From positions 14,068,435 through 14,132,434 of the forward strand of contig NC_064538.1 of NCBI RefSeq assembly GCF_023856365.1: DNA of 64,000 nucleotides. The letters run 5' to 3'. The DNA comes from Brienomyrus brachyistius (Eukaryota; Chordata; Actinopteri; Osteoglossiformes; Mormyridae). The notes beneath the pieces are model-generated. The model was given only the letters and a program-made list of their open reading frames with translations. It was not told the DNA's origin and did no database searches. The position numbers were made by a program, and so were the translations under genes. This document shows, one piece after another, positions 44,771 to 58,061 of this stretch (position 1 is its first letter; each line of letters starts with the position of its first letter).

Positions 44771-45561
44771 TGTGAAAGGTTGCGGAGCGGACGCTGTTTA
44801 GTGGGAGTGGATTTGGCCAAAAAAATCAGGGTCAGCGTGAGAATAAGAAAAATAGTTTTAATTTTTAGGGGAAAAAAGAATCACACAATAAGGATCCATT
44901 GTCCCAATTCCTAAAGATTAAAAACAACGGTCAAAAACTTCCTAATTACAGCAAGGTTGGGTAATCTCTTAAATGCAGAGAACAAAATCACCCCATTCCC
45001 AGAGCCTCTGTGCTCATACACCAAAAAAAAAGACTTTTTCCCCCACGACTAAACAGCAAACATATATCCGGCGGCCAGCACCATTTACAAACAACGGGGA
45101 ACACATAACAATCAATTAACTCCTAAACAAACAAAGAGACTCTGAGACACCCGCCCAACTTCTCAACTCTGCAAGTAAACAGATTTCCTTAATGGATGAA
45201 AACCCAATCCATCCCTATGTCACCTGAGAAAGGACAATACAGAGGTGGCTTGATCAGGGCCTCCTCTGTCTCCCCCCCTGGCCATAACCCACACGGGCTA
45301 GGCCAATTAGGCCCGGAACCAAAGAAATATTCCCTCGTTTCTGCCCGGCACCCTTTAGCTGCTGGCCAGAGCAAACAACCCAAAGACCAAACAATCGACA
45401 CGGATGGCACTCCCCTCGTGCACAAATACCCCCTTGCGCTCAGGTTTGCGCCCCTACCTAAGCACAATAAACAGGTATGTATATGCACGAAAGTCTGTGT
45501 GTGCCTCCTGTATCGGTCTCCTCAAAGGGCTTCCCTGTGCGGTCGCTCCATGACCGTCACA
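44771..45561 (-). repeat. 5' LTR (right in window)
   Basis: 791 bp, TG...CA, apparently identical to the left LTR. It is the promoter-bearing LTR for the minus-strand element and is followed by the GCAAC duplication at 45562-45566. Confidence 0.95.
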
Positions 45562-45566
45562 GCAAC
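45562..45566. repeat. Target-site duplication GCAAC, right copy
   Basis: Pairs with 40727-40731. The empty site would read ATTAGCAACCACAAG. Confidence 0.92.
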
Positions 45567-46765
45567 CACAAGAAAATCTGTCACCTCTGAAAGTGTGTTT
45601 ATAGTAGTGAGGTCAAAGATGTACGAATGGAACGCGGTAAAACTCGAAAACTCGGGGGTGAATATGTGGGTCACTTGCTCTGGGTTACGTTGCCATTCAG
45701 CCGAAGACCCAGAGAGGTCCCTGCTCATTTCTGACAGGACAATATTCATACGGCAAGTCTGAGTGCACCACCGGCTGCCAGAAAGCATTCATCAGGCCCT
45801 CATAGCACGAGCCTGTCAGCCAGGGCTGTAGGCCTCAAGCCAGGCTGTCAAGTCTGGGGTTGGCAGCCAGCCTGTCATGGTCCTGGGCCAGTATCCAGCT
45901 AGTCACTTTGAAGTTAACGGGCTCGCCAAATGGTATGCAAGGGTGGTCTATCAGCTCAGGATAATACACCACACTCAAAGGTCATGACTATTGAGTCTAA
46001 TCTAGCAACTTCGGTATCCATAATAACAACTGAGACAGGAGTTTCACATAATGCTGAAAAATCTTTAAACTCGTGGAAGTGTGTCACTGTGATTAAATAT
46101 GTTTCCGTGCCATATGCTTTTCATTTAACAAGTCAATTCGGACACAAGATATTGTGGATTATTTTTATGATTAACTGGCCATAACTGTTTGATTTGGAAA
46201 TTATGATACCCTATTTAATTAACAGAGCAATAAATACTTGTTTTTTTGCTGTGTTTTACCATATGCTCAGGTTCTTGATCTCTGGCATTGCAGGGTAGGG
46301 AGATTTTCTTTATGGCGGTGCAAACTATATGAGTAATTATATTGGACATGCCAGCCAAGAAGAAAAGCTGGTGAATTACGACTTGTTGTAAAAGTATCAG
46401 CTGGCATGTTCAGCTGAGAAATGCCAGATTGTGTCCAAGAGGCAGGAGACTTGTGTTATTTGTGGGGAATCCACCTTTAAACCAGCCATATAATGGACTG
46501 TCCCGAAGTGTGAATGGAGCCCAGTCACTGTCTACTTATTATCACCAGGTGCTTTTTAAGGGCAGGCATGATGGGAAATTATGATTTTTAAACAGATCTT
46601 ACATAGATATTTTGAAGGTGCCAGACAGGTTTTCCCCTTTATTTTCCCATTGTGGTTTGTGTGTCTTTTCCCCCCAAATAATGTAGCTCTTTTTACTTTT
46701 AGGTTTAAATTGCTATTTATAGCATGTATTAATTCCCTGAGTAACTGCCACAGGACCTGAGCTTA

Positions 46766-46798
46766 AAATAATAATAATAATAATAATAATAATAAACA
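46766..46798. repeat. Microsatellite (AAT)n
   Basis: About eleven near-perfect ATA/AAT triplets. Confidence 0.92.
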
Positions 46799-49199
46799 AG
46801 CTGATCAGTATGCTATTACTTGTGGTCTGGAAAGTTGTCTCTGGAAACAACTGGGTGGATGCGGGGGTGGGGCGAGGGGGGGTAAGAGGGTCTTCAGACT
46901 GGTGCAAATTTAATACGTTTCGTGGGGGACATTAGCCGGGGTCCAAAATGCTTTTGCGATATTATTCCTTTACCAGCCACTACTAGAGAATCATAGTATT
47001 GTATAGGAACTTTGCTACTTATTTAAATGAGCTTTTATGGGAAACATACCTACACCGACTGTCACTCTGCATTAATCTACAATTAGGCTTCTTTTCATAC
47101 CAGCACCCCACTGACCTGCACTTTTTACTGTGTTATGTTATACATGATATACTTTTCTTTTTAGCAAGCGTTTATTGTTGTTATGACTGTTATGATAAAC
47201 ATGCCACAAACATCTTCTTAAATAAATCAAATTCCCTCTTGAGTAGGTCCAACTAAAAGCACTTTCCTAATAAAGCTTGACTGTCCTTTAACAGTTCGGC
47301 TCTAGCTAGCGGCTCTGTTTAGAAAATGCTCTTTTGCATTTTTCCTAAGGAATGCCAGCCCCGTGACTGCTGACATTTGGATGCTGTAGCGCACGTTTAT
47401 TATTAACAAAACAAAACAGATCGCTAGTTAATGATGTATTATGAAATGCTGCAATTCAGCTGAGAAGGCTATTGCTATTAAAGTCTATGCTTCATTTAAA
47501 GTGGTATAACGCCGAATTACTTCATTTTTTTATGACAAATCAAAAACTGTAAAAGTGTCACTGCCTCTTTTTTGGATGGCAGAAAGACCCCCACATCCAG
47601 GATAGGAAGAAATGACTGGTGTGGTTCCGTATTTACAGAAGGGTCATTCCTTAACTATTACTTCCCTAAAGGAACAGTCACAGGGTAAATCCACTCCGAT
47701 GACAACTTTTCCACATTTGCCCTGTATGTTTTTGTTTTTAATGTTTATACTTTTATAAACTCTGTGTACGATTCCTTTTTAGAATCAATCAGTGGTCATG
47801 CACGCCTGCACGAGCCTTGCTGGTAAATGGAGTTAAGGAAATCTGTGAGCCTTCACCTTCCCGTCCCTGTGGGGCAAATGCTGTTTTATCTCTGTAATAT
47901 TTGAGCCACCTTATAAAGCAGTTAGGTATTTGGTGTTACTGTAGCAGCTTTTAACTTTGGATAGAAGTGTTTTTCAAAATAATAGGCCGAGATGCATGCA
48001 GTAATCAATGATTTTCATTATGTCTATCACGAGACCACATTATGTTTAAAAACAACAAAGTCATAAAATATATGATCATTGCTGTTTTCTGGAGTGCGGA
48101 CGAACCATTACGTGTTTGTCTCCAGTCCTGATTGTAGCCCTGTGGTTTTACAGTAAGCGCCTTAAGAGACTGCGGCATCAATAACCGTCCCCAGGCTTTC
48201 TGCACAATGTGCCATCGGGCAACGGAAAATACGCGCAAACCGCAGCGCTGCTTGGCAGCCGCGGCTATCTGTGCGCCGAGAGACGACATGGGCGTGTGCA
48301 TGCCTGTTTATGCTTATTATTTCACTGCGTACATATCTAGCTTTAAAATCACATATAAGCAGAACAAATGCAAAGGGTGTTCCCCGACAGCGCTGCTGAA
48401 TGCAAAGCGTGTTCCACTGTGGGGAGCCCTCACAAAATGCCGGGAGAAAAGGGAATTTGAAGGAAACCACAAGTGATTTCTTATGCTTTTTACAGTGCAT
48501 GTAAACTAATCTCATTGTTATGTGAATGAGCCTCAGACACTTCATTTTTAAAAGACTTCGATAAGGAAATTTAATGTTCAAAATTGTGAAAAACTGATTT
48601 AATTTAGGCTTCTATTTCAAGGGCACTTTAAGTTGTTACTTATTTTTTTAAAAAAAAAACTCATTGCTTTAAGTGGAAGTGTTTAGCTTAACATGCCGTT
48701 ATAAATCAGACTTATAAACTTTATATTTTCTTTTACTAAACTAACTTGTTTTATTGTCGAATAAATACTGGAATTGTGAGCAGTACTAAACATTATAAAA
48801 ATATATTTTATTGCCCTTTGGAGGTGCCCATTTAAGTGTACGAGAAGACCGAATGCGGTTTTAATTATATTCGATTTTATCTGCATTCTTTGCAAAGCAC
48901 AAAGAAACAATTGTTTTGCATTTTCTGACCCTCTGAGATCATTTTTGAAATTTTGTATGAGATTCACAAATGCATCGTCACCTCACACCTTTAAAGTTAT
49001 GGATGCAAATCAGGTCCATCTTCCGCGTGTGTCGGTTTTGCATAATCGTATTCTGAGCTCTGAATACGCTCCCATCTTATCGCGAGCCTCTAGGTTTCCC
49101 AGCTTCCTCCCGCTGTTAAAAGACGTGCGCGTCAGGTGACCTGGTCGTCTCGCTTGGCACGTTGCTGTGTGTGGCTGTGTGTGGTTCTCTTTACAGATG

Positions 49200-49290
49200 C
49201 GAGTCTGATGTGACTCTGCCCTAGGCTCCAGATCAGCACATCCTTACTTACATCACCCTTTATTGACTATGGATGTATAGATGGATGGAT
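49200..49290 (+). mobile_element. SINE tail fragment
   Basis: Words such as GACTCTGCCCTAGGCTCCAG, ATTGACTATGGATG and a terminal ATGGATGGATG resemble the tail of the SINE family seen at 7586-7925. It is strongly diverged. Confidence 0.4.
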
Positions 49291-49812
49291 GTGGTTGGCA
49301 AGACAAGTGAATGTATTTTTTTTGTTGTTGCTGTTGTCACTACCTTGGCTTTCACATAGAAATGTGTCATGCTGCAGAGTCTGGGAGAATGCTGATCACT
49401 AACACTCCTCAGTGGGTGCTATGGCGATTCTGTTACATCCACCGCATTCCTTCATCAAACTTTCTATGTCTGGGGTTTCAGTGCAACCTTTATTAAAAGC
49501 AATCAAACAAACCCCAAGAGGAGTGTTTAAGGCAGAATGTTGGACTGGGCTGTGGAGGGAATATGTTACGGATTTTGAATTTGCTCTGATTTCAAGTTCA
49601 AATACTGGTGGTGGAAGACCTGCTGAACCGCTTGGAAATGTATTTATTCAAAATGCACTTAGGAATCGCAAACAATCACTTCTCAGCTACAACTAACATC
49701 CATATGGTGGTTTTATGCTGTATACTGTAAATACATTTGGAAAACATATCTGAAGCCAAAAGGTTTTGCTTTTTTCTTGCTCCTGAACTTTTATATAAAA
49801 TCTGTACATTTG

Positions 49813-50340
49813 TACAATGTCAGTCAAAATTTTGCATACGCCAAATCACCTACAAGGGAGAGTGATAGTGTCACATCACATGACCTGGCCACCTGACCTA
49901 AGCACAGTAGAAATTATTTTAGAAGAGTTTGACCAGAGAGTGAAGGAGAAGCAGCCAATGAGAACTCAGCATATACGTGGGACCTCCCTCAGGACCAATG
50001 GAAAAGCTTCTCAGACGGCCACCTCATGAAACTGGCGTAGAGGAGACAGTAGGGTCAACCAGTCCCTGGGGCACCTGGGCTTAAGGGTCTAGCTGAAGAG
50101 CCTTATGGGGAGGACACTCTGCTGACCAAGGGGCTTCAACTTTTTGAGTCCCATAGGGCTCCTCCCTCCCCCAACCAGGTATTTCTGTTTTGTTTAAGAT
50201 TTTTTTGGCCAGTGCATAATTCCATATATTATTTTACAGTTTTGATTTTTTTTTTATTCTAAAATCTTTTTTTATTCTAAAATCTGCACAAATAAACCTT
50301 TCTATGGGCAGGTGTGTCCAAACTTTACACTGGTACTGTA
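49813..50340 (+). mobile_element. Tc1-like transposon remnant with embedded tRNA-like module (copy 2)
   Basis: The left terminal repeat is TACAATGTCAGTCAAAATTT. The right is AAACTTTACACTGGTACTGTA, its diverged reverse complement. Transposase remnants are WPPDLSTVEIILEEFDQRVK and EKQPMRTQHI. A tRNA/SINE-like module follows (CCAGTCCCTGGGGCACCTGG and so on) in the same place as in copy 1 at 11005-11497. TA borders both ends. Broken, non-autonomous. Confidence 0.8.
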
Positions 50341-53300
50341 TATATTATTTGACTAAATTCAAAATCTGTCAATTATAGAAATGTTTTTTGAAATACTGGT
50401 TTGCAAAGAATCCATGCTAATATCCAACCTTTAATCTTAACTGGTTGGATATAGCAACCAGTGCAAATTATGGCTGATCATAGTTTTATAAAATCATTTA
50501 TTGCCCAGTCGGTAATGTAGACGAAGGCTTCAGATTTTAATGGGGTCCTAATTGTTGTGTAGGAGCATTGCTTTTGAGTTTTCTTTTTGTGGGACAGCAT
50601 AATGATAGGGTTCCTTGTGTGTGGGTTCTGGGTTCTCCGTGTGGAGGAACCTATGTCACAGTCCTGTCTCTGGGGGAACAGTGATGGCTGGCCAGACATT
50701 TTGTCTTGGTGTACTGTTCAGGCTCACAGAGAGTCATTGTTTCATCATTTCTCCAGGGACCTGAAGGACGCTGGGGCCCCGTGCAGTCAGAAGATCTCTT
50801 CTGGCATCCCTCTGCTCCTACTGGAGCCCAGTAAAGTTCCCTGCTTTCCTTGTATTCCGGATAGGGATGCAGAGCTGGAATATTTTTGCCACTGGGGTGG
50901 AAAAGCCCTAGCCAGCTGTCTCAGTGGTAATCAAAATTTTGAAATGCCTCTCATAGAAATTGATGGAAACTGGCCAGCTGCCCCCTCCATTTAAGCTGAG
51001 TGTACCACCTACCAGGTGACAAGGCTAACAGCAGCCTGCGTCTCTGCCAACTTTAAATTAGATTACCTGGAGCCTTCAGAAGCTCTGAGGGTCCCTGATG
51101 GTCTGATCGCAAGGTCAACCTAGATGTCACCTAAGCAGTGACAGCTGGGAAACTTGTTGCATTTAACCCCCCCCATCCCATCCCATCCCAACCCCCTGTT
51201 AATGCTCCTATAGACCTGCCCCTGAAACTGGAGTCACTGGGCCAGCCATACCAATGCTGTGAAGTGTGACTTCAGCTGGATTCCCCTTCGCTGAAGGCTA
51301 TATGTGAAATGAATTCTGCCACTGGCAATACAACATGAACGATGTTGAATTTACGTTCTTTTACTTTTGGCACTGCATATTTTACTGTATTTTTAAAATA
51401 GGTAACGCAAATTTTGACATAAAGTTCCAGTTCTATTATAGATATTGTGCTATAAAGAGTATAGCAATCTAAATATTGTGTTGTATCTCCAGTGAGGCAC
51501 ATCCTTAGCCACCATTTCCAGCTTACACAATGCATGAGTCCACTTATTCCCTTCAGGTCACAGTTGGCTTTGTTGCGTTTAATTTTGGACTGGCAATCAA
51601 ATCAGCGTATTATTGCTCATAAACACATTCATTAGCACTTTTTATGCGCTGTAGCTCCATTCCAGAGATGGGTAGTTCTCAGCTTCTCTTATCGGACAGG
51701 TTTGCTAATGTTTGTTCTAGTTGTATGCCAAGACTGATTCATTCATGCAAGGGCATGGGGAGTCCTTTCATGTATATTTAGATAAACTGTGAACTGACAT
51801 CAAAAGAGGATTACACTCATCAGATGACATGCCTCGAGCAATTTTCAGATTAGATTTAAAAGGGGAAAAAAGCTCCTTGATGTACGGTATTTTTTATTTG
51901 AAGTTTCTGTGTGCTGCTTTATATGGTTTATCAAGTAAAGAAGAGAGTTTCGATGCTCTTTTTGATGGGATGCAAATATTTTTACACAAAATCTCTCCAT
52001 TTTTTGCACATGGAAAATTTAAGGAAGAAAAAAAAACAAAACCTATTTCAGATGAATATTTGCATCTCTTGAAAATCTCTATTTAAAAAAAAAAAAAAGT
52101 ATTTAGTATTTCTGTTGCTCTCCTCAAGGTTGTGTGCAGATTATAGGGTACATATGTAACCAATAGTGAGCAAAATCCTCATCATCTGAAGAACATCTGA
52201 AGAACAAAGACAGTCTCTGCACTGGGCATCTCCAGAGCTTTCAGGGCCATCTCCCAAACTCCCCAAACTCTGGTGGGGACGAAATCTATTACTCCTTCCT
52301 AGCTGTTTGCCAAGGCATGACTTTTTGGCACATAAAATAATATGGTGTATCTGTCCTAGTGGATTTATCGGGCAAGTTCCTCAGCCAAAGCGTTGTTCAA
52401 TTTCTGCTTTATGCACATCACAAAATTATACCGTATAGCATTATAATTAGTACCGGTGATATTTTTCTCTGTCCGGTGCTGAGTCTTGTCTCACATCTCC
52501 AGCTTGGGGAGGGTCCTACATGTATTGCATGGGTTTCTTTCTGCAGTCCAAAGACATGCAGTTAAGCTAACTTGCACCTCTGAATGGTCGTAATGTATGT
52601 GTACCCATCCAGGGTGAACCCCAGCCATGTACCCTCTGCTGCCTGGGGTCAGCTCCAGGCCACGACCTGGAGAAGGAGTTAGAAGATGGGTGAGATATTT
52701 CACTCCATTGGTCTTATTTTGCAGAAAATTTTATTGTTTATTTGTGTGCCATCAGTTTAGATGTATTTTTCACTGAAATTAAACTTAATAAAACTTGCAT
52801 AAATGAAAAGTGTACATTCAGTCTATCTTTAGGGAGGCCATATTCAGTGAGAATGTAATAATTTCCATGTCCACACGGGCATTAGGGTACAGTGGTATGA
52901 AATCAGAGAGGCAGGTGTTGTAGAAATGGATTTCCCGTTTTTCGCACGATTATCCAGGATGATGGACTGCTGCTGAAGCTTAAAGTTTTCCATGGTTGTT
53001 GGGACTCTTTGGGTGATGTCACTGCACATGGGCACCGTCATTGTCCCACACAAGCACAAGCGACTGTCAGTCACCATGATTTACTTCTTTTCCATTATCA
53101 CTGGCTCTTCGTATTTGAAACTCTAGTTGTTTTTTTTTTTTTTACACGGTGATAGCCGATTGGATTTTTTGAAGAGTTCCTTCACAGGATGTTAACAAAG
53201 TCAAGATTTTAATTTTAAAATGGATGGATTTTTCTGCGTTCTCACGACTTTTCCTCAAAGACATTCTTTTTCATTCTTCGCAAATAGCCCTGACAATCTG

Positions 53301-53814
53301 AATGTGTTTGTGTCTCTGCCCTCCTGTGCCCTGTACTTCTCAGGAAAACCTCACGGTCACTATGACTCAATTAATTGCGCTAAATGAATTAATCTTTGCA
53401 CTGAGAAATGTACGATACCAAAAAAAAAAAAAAAAAAAACGAAAAAAAATTCTTTTCCAGAGACTTGGATCCCTGTTCCCATGTGGTCGTGGTGTTTGAT
53501 CTCTGGCTGCTGCAGAACATACGTGCAGCTTGATTTCAAACTGAACCGCATCATTGGATTTTGGAAGATAACTGGAACACAGAGTGGAAACCCACACAGC
53601 CAGGGAGGGAACATCTGAACTCTACAGAGCAGAAGCTGATTTTGTGGTGTAGGTGAACAGGCGTCTGTAAGTCGGCCGTATTATGTGATTGTGCGTAAGT
53701 ACATGCTCCGCGATGAACCAGCATTCTGTCCAGGGCGTCTTGATTTTGTGGGACAGGCTCCAGGGTCACTATCAAGGACGTCATTGTGTTTTGATATTGG
53801 GGGGCGGGGGGGGA
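50341..53814. other. Intergenic, mostly unassigned
   Basis: A 136-codon open frame at 50587-50994 shows no known motif and I do not call it a gene. A C-rich (CCCAT)n-like run lies near 51167-51195. A SINE-derived segment is at 52540-52695 and a probable SINE tail at about 53690-53770. There are poly-A/T runs near 53135 and 53420. Confidence 0.55.
52540..52695 (+). mobile_element. SINE core and tail fragment
   Basis: TTTCTGCAGTCCAAAGACAT GCAGTTAAGCTAA is the family core. CATCCAGGGTGAACCCCAGC and CTCCAGGCCACGACCTGGAG follow as the tail. The head is missing. Confidence 0.65.
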
Positions 53815-54275
53815 CAGGGACAAATCCATTAAGTGAGTGAGTCAAATCCATCTTCTCACATTCCAACCAGCATCCATATTGAGATCAGTCTCAAGATGGC
53901 CTCTGTCTCCCCATTTGCAAAATCAAAGTTACGTAACTTGGGGGTTGTTTTTGACCAGTCGTTAAGCCTAGATTCACACATGAAGTCTGCCAGCCGCTGC
54001 TCTTTTTATCATTTGAGAAATCTTTCTAAACTGAGGTCAGAATTGGAGATCCTACTACATGATTTCTCTCTTCACATCCAGATTGCAACGTTCTGTATTC
54101 AGGTCAGAACAAATCTCTCGTTTCTCAGCCTCAGTTAATACAAAATGCTGCTGTTTGGCTTTTAAGCCAATATGACCAGAGAGCACACACTACTTCCAAT
54201 TTTTTATGACGTATTTTTGTACAGCACTTTGTGACTTGTGTCTGTGAAAAGTGCTTTATAAATACATTTTACATT
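53815..54275 (+). mobile_element. L2-clade LINE 3' fragment
   Basis: The frame at 53833-54138 encodes LRNLGVVFDQSLSLDSH and FYHLRNLSKLR, which match the LGV.FD..LSF..HI and FYHLRNI..LR patterns at the reverse transcriptase end of L2/CR1-type LINEs. The 3' end GTACAGCACTTTGTGACTTG and GAAAAGTGCTTTATAAAT is the usual tail of such fish elements. 5'-truncated and dead. Confidence 0.8.
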
Positions 54276-57200
54276 ATCCTGACCTCATATTATACCTGTG
54301 TATAAGCTATGTGTCCACTTCAATATTGACCGTATACATTTATGTGTAGGCAACTCAAAACATCTGCTTAAATAACAGCACAGTGGACAGGTGAATGTGG
54401 AGTAACACCACACAATGAGTCCCTGTGCCATCCGTGGGACTGTTACCTGCAATTCATCCTTCCTCCCCTCTTCCTGTGGGGAACCAGGTACCTCTTCCAA
54501 ACACAAGGCAGGGAAACATTTTGGATGAGGTGCCAGCTGTTACATGTTAATCGCTATATAAATAAACTGAGGTTTAAGTCAAAAGGCTCTAACTAATCCC
54601 AATCCGAGTGCTGTCAGTGTTGATGCGTGATCTGCTGAAGCTTAAGCTGTAGATAGCTTTCGATGGCAAGTCTATCATTTGATATCAAAGTCAACTGCAA
54701 CGCCGTTAAGCATGTTAAATCACCTTTCATGTTGCTCAAAATAGGTACCATTTCTGACCTTGATTTGTGGGTGGTAAAAATGGCTCATACTAAGCATGGC
54801 TAATTAAATTCTGTAATTGTCGACTTATCGTCCCGTTTTTCCAGTGCCAGGTTCCACTGGCCAGTGCAGGCGGAGCAGAGTGAACTCACTGAACTCAAGC
54901 TGTCTGGGCTTAAATATGCTCATGCTGCTAAGTGATAAATAAATGATGTCCGGAAACTCCAACACTAAACAGAGGAACTGTGTCTGAGAGTTGACATCAT
55001 GCACGAATTACGGTTCCACTGAAGTTAGCTTAGCAGAGTGACGGATTTGGTCTCATTCCTTCACTGGACTCGGAGAAGGCGAATCGGGCTGATGACGCTC
55101 ATTTCAACGCTGTGATGAATAAAGTCCACAGTCAACATCGCCCATGATGAAATGATAATTGGATAATGACAGCAACGAGAGCAGATCCACGGTCTGAGAG
55201 CTGTACCTCTCATTCATACTTAATAGGAAATCTGTTTAACAGCACCCCAAATGCAAGCAATATTGATGAGGTTTCTTTAAAATATGATCTTTACTAAATT
55301 GTATTCAACTGTGAGCTGAATTACTTTTATGCTGCTCTGAAAATTTGTACAAAATGCAACAAATATTACCAATCACTTTGTACCTTGAGAAAAAAATAAA
55401 CAGGAAGTCAAAGCATAACCAAGGAAACTAATGAGGGAGAAAGAGAGAGAGGGAGTGTAACAGCCAAGTGAAGGTTGCACATTCAACTAAACGTTAGGTT
55501 ACAGCCACACTCATGGGCAAACATCACTCAGACTGCTCAAATGAACAAGTGCTGAATGATGGATTCTGCAACAGTCATGCCTCCTTAAATGTATCCTTTT
55601 AAATCAATATATTACATCACATGAAATGAAAGGTTTCTAATAGGGCAGAGCTGACACTGATCATACAGTGCCTAGCAAATCAGAACATACCAATGGCTCC
55701 AAACAATCCCATAGCTTTTTGGTAAGGTGCCATTCAGAACACTAAAAACTCTTTCCTTTTTCGATTATAAATCACACCACTGCAGCACTGGACAGCAAAA
55801 AGTGTGCCGAAATTATTTGCTGGTGTATATTTATCAAACACTGACCAAATAAAGAATTCCAGTACATTTATTTAGTTAGTGTGGATCGGTTCATAAACTG
55901 TAAAAAAAATCAACATATCAGAATCTGCAGTGAGGAGACACTTCATAGTTTAGAAGGCAAGAATAAAAAAATAGTCACAAAATCTTGCTTTTAAACATTT
56001 CTGTACAAACAACAAGAACAGCCCACTCCTATATAAATACCGGCAAATTGCTGAATATAAAACTTTTTTTAAGACTATGAAGGGGCAACCAGTCGGATAT
56101 TTAAATAAAAATGAAAAAAATATATCAATAAAGCTTATAGAGCAATTTAACCTCCAATATGCAGAGTTGTGTTTGTTTAAAATTTATTGAATGTAGAGGC
56201 ACAATACTCCAATCAAAAGGAAAAAAAAACCATCTAACAAACATTTCAGTAAAGCTTCAATTACCAAAGAAGCTAAAATAAACACATAGATGGACTGATG
56301 AAACACAGTACGGGCGTTACCGTAATACTGAGAATACGAGTAACCTGGAGAATTTGTCTAATTGGGAGTATGAGTTCAGATGGAAGGTATCATGCATGAA
56401 GGTTTCCATGACCCGCAACGCACGGGAGATACGGTATGAGAGGTGCTCAAAGTGAGTGGGTGTGGATGTAGCACAGTACGATTAAGGTGCATTTCCTTTA
56501 CATGCCGACAAGCAGGGCGGAATCTCGGTGCCGAGCAACGCATCCCGCACGCCTGCTACACTGGCCTTTGAACATGGTGATGTGAACTTGTGAAGACCGT
56601 GTTTGATGCCACATGTGTGCACTCTCACCTGCACATACCTTCCCTGAAATAACCGAAGGGGGAAAATACAGGGGCCCAAAAAAATGGTTTAAAGCTGAAA
56701 ATAAATACATACAATTTAGTCACTGGTTGTATACACATAGTATATACAGAACAAAAGGTATTTAACTGATAAAACCAAAATGTTGCCTGTATATGTTCAA
56801 ACCTTTTAACGTACGATCTTATATGTTTATTGGATACCTGTGTTAATATGGAAAATGTACTTCTAAAAAATTGGAACTAACTAGTTATTACTTTAAAAGT
56901 GCAAACACAGCGCCTGGGAGGAGGCAAGGCAGACAGGGCCTATTCCGGAATGACCCGCCAGGCCATGAATGGGTGCATGCGCTCTGCATCAGGCCACTTA
57001 ACGCCAAAGTGCCATCCTCTGCGACACGTCTCCCGCCGCGGACGTCGACAGAGTCTCCGCAAACAGCTTCCCCCACAAAACGAAACATACCACAACCTCG
57101 GACATCCGGAAAATTAAAATTCAGTTCGGTGGAGACATCGTCACTAGGCCACAGCTGGTGGGGGGGGGGGGGGGGGGGGACTCACCGCAAATTTCAGGGG

Positions 57201-57602
57201 CTTCTGAGTCTCTCAGGTGAGCACAGGTCCCCACCGACAGATTGTCGCACGTTTAACCTGGAGATACACTGGAAGTAAGCAGACCTAGAACTCCTCACTC
57301 TGCAGAATGCACACCTAGGAAGGACAAAGCTCCATTTTGGTTCCGTTAATTTTATGCATGTATTTCGATCTATATATGCATGGAAAAAAATAAAAACAAA
57401 CTATGTAACTGTTTTTATGCAGTTATGCCGTGTTAAATTCATTTGCAAAAAAAAAAAAAAAACTCTGTAAATAAATATTTAATGACAGTTTTGGCAGACA
57501 TTAGATTTCGTATCTACTACTAGAAAAGTCAGTCTTCTGCAACAGTATAATTGTTTAACTCTATAAATATAATTTATATAGTTTTTTTTCTCCTCTTAGA
57601 AC
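54276..57602 (-). other. wnt5a: wnt5a 3' UTR side and intergenic sequence
   Basis: AT-rich sequence after the wnt5a stop on the minus strand. AATAAA hexamers on the minus strand are visible at 56831-56826, 56188-56183 and 55873-55868, so the 3' UTR may run for 0.8 to 1.8 kb. A C-run of 20 on the minus strand (57179-57160) and an A-run near 57448-57464 lie within it. No other gene is recognised. Which hexamer is used cannot be told. Confidence 0.45.
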
Positions 57603-58061
57603 TTATTTGCAGACAAACTGGTCCACCGTTTTTGTGCATCTCCTGCATTTGACATAGCAGCACCAGTGAAACTTGCAGTGGCATCTCTCCACCACCTGCG
57701 CCTTGTATTGATCGTAGCCTCGGCCGCAGCACATGAGCTCGCAGCCATCCATGCCTTCAGAGGTCTTGTTGCAGAGCCTCCCCGTGGTCCCCAGAGAGCC
57801 GGTGCTCTCGTTGCTTACGCAGTAGTCCGGGCTCTGGTCAATGTAGGTCAGGTCGTGGCTGGTGGGCGCGTTGAACTTGCTGTTAACCTGGACCAGCTTC
57901 CCCCGTGGATTGAGCTTCATGGACGCGGCGCTGTCATACTTCTCCTTGAGGGCGTCACCCACCTTCCGGAAGTCGGCCAGCTGCAGCCAGCACGTCTTGA
58001 GGCTGCAGGATCCTGATACGCCGTGGCACTTGCAGGAGACGTGGGCCAAATCTGATACGGT
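57603..58061 (-). CDS. wnt5a: wnt5a last exon
   Basis: 459 nt from acceptor cactttgcag. It begins [19 protein letters not shown] and ends VDQFVCK plus TAA at 57605-57603. It carries the palmitoleoylation Ser in HGVSGS and the cysteine-rich C-terminal domain ([25 protein letters not shown]), and NESTGS and NKTSEG sequons. No frame break. Confidence 0.97.
   Translation of the reverse strand, partial: TVSDLAHVSCKCHGVSGSCSLKTCWLQLADFRKVGDALKEKYDSAASMKLNPRGKLVQVNSKFNAPTSHDLTYIDQSPDYCVSNESTGSLGTTGRLCNKTSEGMDGCELMCCGRGYDQYKAQVVERCHCKFHWCCYVKCRRCTKTVDQFVCK

Larger units (their letters stand above)
40732..45561 (-). mobile_element. LTR retrotransposon, Ty3/Gypsy class, Gmr1-like order, integrase-deleted
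   Basis: The element is 4830 bp: two 791-bp LTRs, a tRNA-Leu-type primer binding site inside the right (5') LTR, one long gag-pol frame, and a polypurine tract beside the left (3') LTR. TG...CA ends and a 5-bp target-site duplication are intact. The LTRs show no difference by eye, so insertion is recent. Gag zinc knuckle, protease DTG, reverse transcriptase YLDD and RNase H are present. The integrase zinc finger and DDE core are absent. A GPY/F-like integrase tail sits upstream of the reverse transcriptase, the order known for Gmr1-like elements of fish and other deuterostomes. It could transcribe but should need integrase in trans. Confidence 0.93.
45567..49812. other. Intergenic, mostly unassigned
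   Basis: No gene is recognised. It contains an (AAT)n microsatellite at 46766-46798 and a weak SINE tail with (ATGG)n at about 49200-49290. The rest is AT-rich without a family that I can name. Confidence 0.55.

Noticed and set aside
50587..50994. 136-codon plus-strand frame as a gene
   Set aside because: Composition is mixed, there is no known motif, no splice or poly(A) context, and it sits just after a Tc1 remnant. I could not support a call.
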